A stretch of DNA of 19,570 nt. Source: Spirochaetales bacterium (GTDB taxonomy: Bacteria > Spirochaetota > Spirochaetia > Sphaerochaetales > Sphaerochaetaceae). Shown here one piece after another: positions 13,730-19,570 of the stretch (its first letter is position 1; each line of letters begins with the position of its first letter). Under the pieces are notes generated by a model that saw only the letters and a program-made list of their open reading frames with translations, was not told where the DNA came from and searched no databases. The stretch lies in NCBI GenBank assembly GCA_022785155.1, contig JALFRH010000184.1, positions 1 to 19,570 on the forward strand, written 5' to 3'. The position numbers were made by a program, and so were the translations under genes.

Positions 13730-16191
13730 CACAATATAAAGACCTCCCTGTCTACAGACATAGAAATCAAATCCTACAGGCTCTCACCGACAACCAAGTC
13801 ATTGTGGTTGAGAGCCCTACAGGTAGTGGAAAGACTACACAAATTCCTTTGATACTCAAAGATGCAGGGTATGCAGAGTCAGGTGTCATAGGTATTACCC
13901 AACCAAGGCGCATTGCAGCCATGAGCGTTTCTGAGTTTATAAAGAACCAGATCAAGGACGAAGGCACATATTGTGGATACACAATGCGCTTCCACGATAC
14001 TACAGACAAAAATACAAGAATAAAGATAATGACCGACGGTATTCTGCTGCAGGAAGTCAAACAAGACCCGTTGCTTTCCCGTTATAGCGTCATTATGGTG
14101 GACGAAGCCCATGAACGAAGCCTGAATATAGATTTCATTTTAGGCCTATTGAAGGAAATAATAAGGGAAAGAAAAGATCTGAAGATCATCATTTCTTCAG
14201 CAACCATAAACACCTCGGTATTCTCTTCCTTCTTTGAGGATGCTCCTATAGTCTCCATAGACTCAAGGCCCTTCCCTGTCTCCGTTTACTACAAGCCCCT
14301 TACTTTGGATAAAGAACACGAAGACAAATACTACATGGAGATACAAGCCATAATCAAAAGCGTCCATGAAAAGGAAGATGGAGGGGACGTACTGGTGTTC
14401 TTGCCGGGAGAAGCAGAAATAAAGGCTTGCATCCAGTCTCTATATGGTTCAGAACTGATGGACTCCAGCCTTCTTGATATCTATCCTTTATATGGCAGGC
14501 TCAGCAAAGAAGAACAGGAGAAGGTCTTTACTCCCACTACTCCAGGCCACACCAAGGTGGTGGTATCTACAAATATTGCAGAAACAAGCCTTACCATAGA
14601 TGGAATAAGGTGCGTAATAGACTCCGGCTGGTGCAAGATCAACTACTACAACCAAAGAAACTTCACTTCAGCCTTGATTCCTTCCCTTATTTCCAAGGCC
14701 TCTGCAGACCAGAGAAAAGGAAGAGCGGGAAGAACAGCTCCCGGTGTATGCTGGAGGCTATATTCAGAAGACAACTATGATAGGAGAAGAGAATACAGCG
14801 AGGAGGAAATCCTCCATTCGGATTTGGCCGAAGTGGTTCTTAGAATGTGCGAACTGGGAATCTACAACCTTACTTCCTTCCCTTTCATCACTTCCCCTCA
14901 GACCAAAGCCCTTCAGTCTGCCATTGAAACACTGAAATACATCGGAGCCATAAAAGATGACCTTCATCTTACTTCCATTGGTGAGATGATGATTCGTTTC
15001 CCTCTTATTCCAAGGCTCTCAAGGGTAATGGTTGAATCTATACTTAACTATCCTTCTGCAATTGAAGATGTGTCCATCGCTGTGGCCTTTCTCTCCACAA
15101 AGACTCCTTTTATTATGCCACCGGGAGAAGAGTTGGAGGCAAGGGATATTCACCATGCCCTTGTAGATAATCCCAACGGAGACTTTGCGGCCTGGTTATC
15201 CATATTTGACCAGTACGTAAAACTGAGGGGAGAAAAGGCAAGAGAGAGTTTTTGCCAAAAAAGGTATCTCGATAAGCAGACCATGGATGAAATACATCAC
15301 ATCAAGAATCAGCTTTTGGATATCGTAGGGGAATTGGGTTTGGCCATAGGTCAATCGAAGAACAACATAGGAGAGTATCTGATTTGTCTATCTTCAGGCT
15401 TAAGGCAGTATATATGTAAGAAAATGAATAAGTTCTCCTACAGATCCGTCACTGCCGATGAAATCTTGATCCATCCAGGTTCTTCTTGGTTCAACAACAA
15501 GCCTGAGTATATTCTGGCAGGGGAGATCGTGCAGACAACAAAGATGTATGCCAGGTCCGTCTCTCCCTTGAAGCCTGATTGGATAAAGGCCATAGATCCT
15601 CTACTTCTGAAGGAGCTTTCAAAGAAAAACGAAGAAAAGAAGAAAGAAACTACAAAGAAGGTCAATGGCCCCAACACCAGCCTTACAACACTGGAACCCT
15701 ATAGAGTGGGCTCATCCAGCAAAGGAAAGGGAAAGTTTGTGGTTCCACTTTCAGACCTCAAGAATGTCAAAACCAGAAGCAGCGTACAGATATGGCTAAA
15801 ATGTGGCAACTGTATAAGTCTTAAGAGCATTAAGACCAGCAAGATAGACAAAGAACTATCCCTTATTCCTATAAAGAATATTCCTTTAAGGGATAAGCCA
15901 AAAAGATCTTTATCCCCTACAGACACAGAGGGTGAGATTACATCCTTCCTTTCCTATCTTCTGAAGCCATACAAAAGTGGAAAGAACAACTTCCTGTTCT
16001 TGTCGTTGAGAGAGAAAGAGGGAAAATACTCCCTTGTTCCAGAAGCATCTATTGAAAATGGTGTAAGAGAAACCATCTATTCCCTCTCATCTCTCTTGGA
16101 AATGGTTCCAAAGAGCAACAAGCAGGCAAGACGAAGGATAAACAATATCCTTACTGCATATGAAAGGGCAATTGATTTGGGTGAGGATTGA
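13726..16191 (+). CDS. hrpA: HrpA-type DEAH-box ATP-dependent RNA helicase
   Basis: An NTP-driven RNA helicase of the DEAH/RHA group. Motif I is PTGSGKTTQ (31-39), motif II DEAH (126-129), motif III SAT (158-160), motif V STNIAETSLT (281-290) and motif VI QRKGRAGR (329-336). Winged-helix, ratchet and OB-fold-like regions follow to about residue 625. The long QVIVVESPTGSGKTTQIP form resembles HrpA rather than HrpB, but at 821 residues it lacks the long C-terminal extension of E. coli HrpA (about 1300). From about 626 there is a Lys-rich linker and a tail of about 180 residues that I do not recognise. The start is TTG, inside the hisS stop, with GGAAGG 9 bases upstream. Confidence 0.88.
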   Translation: MTQYKDLPVYRHRNQILQALTDNQVIVVESPTGSGKTTQIPLILKDAGYAESGVIGITQPRRIAAMSVSEFIKNQIKDEGTYCGYTMRFHDTTDKNTRIKIMTDGILLQEVKQDPLLSRYSVIMVDEAHERSLNIDFILGLLKEIIRERKDLKIIISSATINTSVFSSFFEDAPIVSIDSRPFPVSVYYKPLTLDKEHEDKYYMEIQAIIKSVHEKEDGGDVLVFLPGEAEIKACIQSLYGSELMDSSLLDIYPLYGRLSKEEQEKVFTPTTPGHTKVVVSTNIAETSLTIDGIRCVIDSGWCKINYYNQRNFTSALIPSLISKASADQRKGRAGRTAPGVCWRLYSEDNYDRRREYSEEEILHSDLAEVVLRMCELGIYNLTSFPFITSPQTKALQSAIETLKYIGAIKDDLHLTSIGEMMIRFPLIPRLSRVMVESILNYPSAIEDVSIAVAFLSTKTPFIMPPGEELEARDIHHALVDNPNGDFAAWLSIFDQYVKLRGEKARESFCQKRYLDKQTMDEIHHIKNQLLDIVGELGLAIGQSKNNIGEYLICLSSGLRQYICKKMNKFSYRSVTADEILIHPGSSWFNNKPEYILAGEIVQTTKMYARSVSPLKPDWIKAIDPLLLKELSKKNEEKKKETTKKVNGPNTSLTTLEPYRVGSSSKGKGKFVVPLSDLKNVKTRSSVQIWLKCGNCISLKSIKTSKIDKELSLIPIKNIPLRDKPKRSLSPTDTEGEITSFLSYLLKPYKSGKNNFLFLSLREKEGKYSLVPEASIENGVRETIYSLSSLLEMVPKSNKQARRRINNILTAYERAIDLGED

Positions 16192-16200
16192 TTCCTCACC
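16180..16200 (+). terminator. Terminator of the hisS-hrpA operon, overlapping the helicase stop codon
   Basis: GGTGAGGA (16180-16187) and TCCTCACC (16193-16200) form a perfect 8-base stem with a 5-base loop, followed by TTTAT on the plus strand. The loop contains the helicase TGA, and the hairpin ends one base before the aroB stop of the opposite strand. The T-run is short. On the minus strand no T-run follows. Confidence 0.6.
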
Positions 16201-16201
16201 T

Positions 16202-17245
16202 TTATACTATCATTGCGGCAATCTGATCATCACTTAATGGAGACAGCACAGGTTCACCAAGACCCTTCAGAAATACGAACTTGGTTGTCCCCCCGCTCTT
16301 TTTCTTGTCTTTCTTTGTAGCCTCTATAAATCTCTCATAGTCCTTCTTCTGGACTTTGTACTCGTCCAGGAAAGGGAATTGGGAAATAAGGTCTATGCAC
16401 CAAAGATAGAATTCTGGAGGAGTGATCCCCTGCCAGAGCCCGCTGGTAAGAGCCTTCTTCATTCCCCAGACCACAGCCTCGCCGTGGCTGATGGAATAAT
16501 CTGTAATGCTTTCCAGGGCATGACCGAAGGTATGGCCAAGGTTCAAGGCACTTCTTATGCCCTTCTTCTCCATAGGATCACGTTCTATATAACTCTTTTT
16601 CACCCTTAAAGAGAGGTCCACCATAGTCATCAGGGCATCTTTGTCCCTACTGAGGATCTTATCCTTATTGGCAAACAAAAACTTATATAAAGAGTCGTCT
16701 TCTGAAAGGAAAGCATGTTTTACAACCTCCCCCATACCGCACATAAACTCTTTTTCAGGTAGAGTCGAAAGAACTGGGAAAGAGAGTATTACATCTTCTG
16801 CAGGATAGAAGGCGCCGACAGTATTCTTTGTGTTCATGAAATCTATGGCGGCTTTACCTCCAAGACTTGCGTCAACCATGGACAGTAGCGTGGTAGGACA
16901 GAGTATAAGCCTTGCCCCTCTCATAAAAAGAGATGCTGCAAGAGCCGTCATATCACAGACGACACCGCCTCCAATTGCAACAAAAACTCCGTCTCTTGCC
17001 ATAGAGTGGCCAAGGGCAAAGGAAAGAATCTTCTCGATTCCCTCCCAGTTCTTGTTTTCTTCTCCGCTCTTAAGAACTACGGTCCTATCTTTATCAGGAG
17101 AATAAGGCAGGGAGTTTTCATCTGTTACAATTACATATTGCGTCTTTAGGGAAAGTATCTTCCCTTTCATTTCTTCGTTGTCTGTGGTAAACCAGACACT
17201 GGTCTTTATATTATTCTGGAGTGTGACTTCAAATCTCTTTTCCAT
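16202..17245 (-). CDS. aroB: 3-dehydroquinate synthase
   Basis: AroB converts DAHP to 3-dehydroquinate, the second step of the shikimate pathway, using NAD+ and a divalent metal. GGGVVCDMTALAASLFMRG (92-110) binds the nucleotide. PTTLLSMVDASLGGKAAIDF (117-136) and MGEVVKHAFL (171-180) are signature segments. The metal ligands should be Glu173, His238 (NLGHTFGH) and His254 (SHGEAV). At 347 residues it is complete. The ATG has no ribosome binding site at normal distance (AAAGGAG lies about 20 bases upstream), and an in-frame TAG just upstream excludes a longer form. It stands alone, converging on hrpA, with no other aro gene nearby. Confidence 0.95.
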   Translation of the reverse strand: MEKRFEVTLQNNIKTSVWFTTDNEEMKGKILSLKTQYVIVTDENSLPYSPDKDRTVVLKSGEENKNWEGIEKILSFALGHSMARDGVFVAIGGGVVCDMTALAASLFMRGARLILCPTTLLSMVDASLGGKAAIDFMNTKNTVGAFYPAEDVILSFPVLSTLPEKEFMCGMGEVVKHAFLSEDDSLYKFLFANKDKILSRDKDALMTMVDLSLRVKKSYIERDPMEKKGIRSALNLGHTFGHALESITDYSISHGEAVVWGMKKALTSGLWQGITPPEFYLWCIDLISQFPFLDEYKVQKKDYERFIEATKKDKKKSGGTTKFVFLKGLGEPVLSPLSDDQIAAMIV

Positions 17246-17286
17246 AAATAGAGTCTAAATCTTTTCACTCCTTTCATCCATATTAC

Positions 17287-17459
17287 TCACTCTGTTTTGA
17301 ACCCAATACCATGAATTGTTTTGTTTTTGATCACCACTTTCAAATGATCGGAAGTAGAAACATAATCCATTACATACTTTTCCATTGTCTTCTGTCATTT
17401 CCCTTACCCACACTTTTCAGTATAGGCAACTCTCCCTTTTCATAGATTCGGATAATCAT
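17287..17459 (-). pseudogene. Possible small gene with a frameshift, upstream of aroB
   Basis: A minus-strand ORF from ATG 17459 to TAA 17370 (29 residues, starting MIIRIYEKGELPILKSVG) has a strong ribosome binding site (AAAGGGAG, 7 bases before the ATG). A second frame from ATG 17385 to TGA 17287 (32 residues, MEKYVMDYVSTSDHLK...) overlaps its end by 16 bases. Both look protein-like, and a single frameshift in the overlap would join them into about 60 residues. The end (NKTIHGIGFKTE) is faintly like the last strand of a winged-helix response regulator, but this is too short to call. It may be a decayed gene, two overlapping small genes, or chance. Confidence 0.3.
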
Positions 17460-17468
17460 GTTTCTACT
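17353..17468. repeat. 11-base inverted repeat in the aroB-SGNH gap
   Basis: AGTAGAAACAT (17353-17363) and ATGTTTCTACT (17458-17468) are perfect inverted copies 94 bases apart. One copy spans the start region of the small ORF at 17459, the other lies within the second frame. No terminal direct repeat or transposase is present, so a mobile origin is unsupported. Confidence 0.25.
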
Positions 17469-17566
17469 CCCTTTGATATGGACTTTTACAGAACAGTAAG
17501 TCTGGAGTATGGGCTTTTTACAATTGGGTTTCTATATTGATTCTTAATCCATTCAGAAAAAAGAAT

Positions 17567-17595
17567 TTGACAGATTAAACTAAGTGTCATTAAAT
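17567..17595 (+). promoter_or_regulatory. Candidate promoter of the SGNH esterase-sulfatase operon
   Basis: A perfect -35 TTGACA (17567-17572) is followed by a 17-base spacer and TTAAAT (17590-17595; 4 of 6). Transcription would start at about 17602, giving a leader of about 45 bases. The ribosome binding site AAAGGAG lies 6 bases before the ATG at 17646. Confidence 0.6.
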
Positions 17596-17601
17596 AAAGT
17601 T

Positions 17602-17609
17602 AAACGTTT
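17602..17609. promoter_or_regulatory. AAACGTTT palindrome at the transcription start, possible LacI-family operator core
   Basis: The 8-base palindrome AAACGTTT sits at the predicted +1 of the esterase promoter. This core is typical of LacI/CcpA-family operators (TGnAAACGTTTnCA-like), but the flanking bases here (GTT and TCC) match poorly. Position and the sugar-related genes downstream make a LacI-type repressor site plausible, nothing more. Confidence 0.25.
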
Positions 17610-17645
17610 TCCATATCGCTTTTCCATTAGCAAAAGGAGTAAACA

Positions 17646-18308
17646 ATGAAAAGGATTCTATGTTATGGGGATTCAAACACCTGGGGTTTTACGCCAGGCT
17701 GCGGAGTAAGATTTGATGAAAACACAAGGTGGACCAAAATCGTCCAAAAAATACTTGGCGATGAGTATGAAATAATTGAAGACGGAATAAACGGAAGGAC
17801 CACTGTCTGGGATCATCCATATCTAGGATCATATGTAAATGGATACAAAGGCCTGCCCTTTTCTCTTTTCAGAGCAAAGCCTATTGACCTTGTAGTCATG
17901 ATGTTGGGAACCAACGATATTATATATACAGATGCTGAAGGTACCTATCGAGGGTTATATAAAGTGGCAAAAGCGCTAAAGAATGCGGACTCGGTATTTG
18001 AAGGGGACTCAGATGGTTCCAAGAACATATTCGTCCACAATCCCGATGTTTTGCTTGTTGCACCAGTAGTGTCCTCTGAATCCACAATAAGCGACCCTGA
18101 CGGAGGCTTCAGATATAGAGAATCCAGGAAAATCATAGAAAAGACAAAACAGGTGGCAGAGGCTCTTTCCCTTCCTTTCTTCGATGCTTCGTCTGTTGCT
18201 GCTGCATCGAATGTAGATGGAATCCATATGGATGAAGAAAACCACCTGAAACTGGGAAAAGCCTTGGCGGAGGAGATAAGAAAACACTTCTCTAAGGAAG
18301 CAATATGA
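17646..18308 (+). CDS. SGNH/GDSL-family hydrolase (arylesterase/acetylesterase-like)
   Basis: This 220-residue esterase has all SGNH blocks: GDSNTWGF (8-15, catalytic Ser10), GINGRT (47-52), GTND (88-91, oxyanion Asn90) and DGIHMDEENH (191-200, catalytic Asp191 and His194). It is close in layout to the Mycobacterium smegmatis acyl-transferring arylesterase (GDSLTWGW, VIIMLGTND, DGIHFTEAN). No signal peptide is visible, so it is probably cytoplasmic. Its stop overlaps the sulfatase start by four bases (ATGA), so the two are coupled; removal of acetyl groups from a sulfated sugar is a reasonable inference. The substrate cannot be read from the sequence. Confidence 0.88.
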   Translation: MKRILCYGDSNTWGFTPGCGVRFDENTRWTKIVQKILGDEYEIIEDGINGRTTVWDHPYLGSYVNGYKGLPFSLFRAKPIDLVVMMLGTNDIIYTDAEGTYRGLYKVAKALKNADSVFEGDSDGSKNIFVHNPDVLLVAPVVSSESTISDPDGGFRYRESRKIIEKTKQVAEALSLPFFDASSVAAASNVDGIHMDEENHLKLGKALAEEIRKHFSKEAI

Positions 18309-19570
18309 AAAAACGTGCAAATATTCTATGGCTTACCACCGACCAACAACGCTGGGATACAATACATGCTCTTGGCAATAAATATATAGATACTCCCAAC
18401 CTGGATAAATTGGTAAAAGAAGGCGTTGTCTTTGAAAATGCCTATTGCCAAAGCCCCATCTGTACTCCATCCCGAGCCAGTTTTCTTACAGGAAAATATC
18501 CATCAGCCATAAACTCAAATATTAATGGTGCAGACAATATGCCTGAACACGCCACTCTTATTTCCAAGGCACTTTCTGAAAATGGATATGACTGCGGCCT
18601 TATCGGGAAGCTGCATATAACCAGTGCATGGGAAGGAGAACCCAGGACTGACGATGGTTTTTCATTCTTTGAATATAACCTTTCCCCTGGCCATGATTTG
18701 GAGGGAAACTGCAGCAGATATAAAGACTGGCTGGAAGAGAAAGGTATTGATTGGCACGATATATTGGAAAATGATGGTAAGCACTCATATTATTGGTATA
18801 AAAAGGATGCCCCTGAAAACCTGAGGCAGACCTTCTGGCTTCAGGAAAAAGCCAGGGAATACTTTGAGAGACATAAAGACAGCGAAAAACCATGGATGCT
18901 ATGTGTAAACTGCTATGACCCTCATCCACCTTTCGATGCTCCCTCATATTTGGAGGAAAAGTATCTTCAAAAGAATATCCCGGGACCAATCTATTCCGAT
19001 AGAGATGAAGAGGAGGAAGAAAAGCTCTCTTTTGTGTACTTCCAATCCCAATTCAAGACCCCTGACGAGAAAGAGAGAAGAGAAAGGGCCTCATACTATG
19101 GAATGGTGGAGCTTGTAGATAAACACTACGGCATGATTCTCGACTCATTGGAGAAAATGGGCCTACAAGACGATACCATTGTAATCTTCACCTCCGATCA
19201 TGGAGAAACCATAGGAGATCATGGGCATACCCATAAAGGATGCAGATTCTACGAAGGACTGGTACATGTACCATTGATAATCTCCTGCCCCGCTCGATTC
19301 AAGAGTGGAATAAAGTATAGTGGAATAACAGAACTGACAGATATCGCTCCTACAATTGCAGAGATAGCTGGTATTGATTTTGAAAACACCACAGGTTTCT
19401 CCCTGATTCCCGCTCTGGAAGCACAAGGTAGCACGGGAAGGACATTCGCCAGATGCGAGTATTATGGAGTACTGGAGGAAAGTGGCAAGTTCGGGGCCTC
19501 CAATGAAAGTGAAGCCGATGATGATAGATATGCTTCCAACATCCATGAAACCTATGGAGAAATGTATAGG
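18305..19570 (+). CDS. Cys-type sulfatase, C-terminus beyond the window
   Basis: The frame is open from ATG 18305 to the window edge (422 codons seen). It is a type I sulfatase: metal ligands Asp13-Gln14 in LTTDQQRW, the formylglycine motif CTPSR (Cys53-Arg57) within SPICTPSRASFLTGKYP, GKLH (101-104), NCYDPHPPF, and TSDHGE with metal-binding Asp298-His299. Cys53 must be oxidised to formylglycine by a maturase (anSME or FGE type) that is not in this window. There is no signal peptide, so the enzyme is probably cytoplasmic. The DQQRWDTIHALGN start resembles choline-sulfatase or glycan-sulfatase subfamilies; the substrate is unknown. It is translationally coupled to the esterase before it. Confidence 0.92.
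   Translation, partial: MKKRANILWLTTDQQRWDTIHALGNKYIDTPNLDKLVKEGVVFENAYCQSPICTPSRASFLTGKYPSAINSNINGADNMPEHATLISKALSENGYDCGLIGKLHITSAWEGEPRTDDGFSFFEYNLSPGHDLEGNCSRYKDWLEEKGIDWHDILENDGKHSYYWYKKDAPENLRQTFWLQEKAREYFERHKDSEKPWMLCVNCYDPHPPFDAPSYLEEKYLQKNIPGPIYSDRDEEEEEKLSFVYFQSQFKTPDEKERRERASYYGMVELVDKHYGMILDSLEKMGLQDDTIVIFTSDHGETIGDHGHTHKGCRFYEGLVHVPLIISCPARFKSGIKYSGITELTDIAPTIAEIAGIDFENTTGFSLIPALEAQGSTGRTFARCEYYGVLEESGKFGASNESEADDDRYASNIHETYGEMYR

Larger units (their letters stand above)
17246..17645. other. Gap of 400 bases between aroB and the SGNH gene
   Basis: This divergent intergenic region carries a possible small broken minus-strand gene (17287-17459), an 11-base inverted repeat (17353-17363 and 17458-17468), and the promoter region of the plus-strand esterase (17567-17609). 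I find no RNA gene, riboswitch or mobile-element end in the rest, and no convincing aroB promoter. Confidence 0.5.

Noticed and set aside
17249..17275. Tiny upstream ORF (MDERSEKI) just before aroB, similar in start to the mgtE leader peptides
   Set aside because: Its own ribosome binding site is poor and there is no matching structure; the resemblance is only MD at the start.
18009..18320. Minus-strand ORFs of about 60-130 codons opposite the SGNH and sulfatase genes
   Set aside because: The plus-strand frames contain complete SGNH and sulfatase catalytic motifs; the antisense frames have none.

Overview
Organism and setting. The window is a densely packed bacterial chromosome segment of moderate GC. 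The gene set suggests an anaerobic or host-associated spirochaete (Treponema/Sphaerochaeta-like). It has a complete rnfCDGEAB ion-pump operon, a compact HrpA-type DEAH helicase of about 820 residues (a size I associate with spirochaetes such as Borrelia), a bacterial poly(A) polymerase, and a GH57-like protein beside rnf. This placement is inference from gene content; there is no rRNA or other taxonomic marker in the window. I see no tRNA, rRNA, CRISPR array, insertion sequence or prophage gene.

Layout. Positions 1-6869 (minus strand) hold one tightly coupled operon in the order rnfC, rnfD, rnfG, rnfE, rnfA, rnfB, then a GH57-like protein that has lost its catalytic glutamate, then the start of a further short or frameshifted ORF at the window edge. 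Its promoter and a palindrome over the -35 lie at 6901-6935. Positions 7062-10166 (plus strand) hold two mgtE-type magnesium channel genes. Each is preceded by an unusual leader: a short upstream ORF with a strong ribosome binding site and an acidic N-terminus (MDGDPGS, MDDGTGS), followed by hairpins that can hide the mgtE ribosome binding site. This duplicated leader is the most interesting element here. Positions 10252-11106 (plus) encode a P-loop protein with an Asp23/Gls24-like tail. Positions 11134-12318 (minus) are pcnB, apparently with a leaderless GTG start. Divergent from it, at 12443-16191 (plus), are hisS and a hrpA-like helicase that overlap by four bases. aroB (16202-17245, minus) converges on the helicase behind a hairpin terminator. 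After a 400-base gap with a possible small broken gene, 17646 to the window end (plus) holds an SGNH esterase overlapping a Cys-type sulfatase that runs off the edge.

How the parts work together. Rnf couples ferredoxin and NAD redox exchange to an ion gradient. The MgtE pair handles Mg2+ entry and is probably controlled by its leaders. pcnB, hisS, hrpA and aroB are housekeeping functions for RNA turnover, tRNA charging, RNA remodelling and the shikimate pathway. The esterase/sulfatase pair probably removes acetyl and sulfate groups from a glycan or small molecule. Start codons are varied: TTG for the GH57-like gene and the helicase, GTG for rnfC and pcnB.
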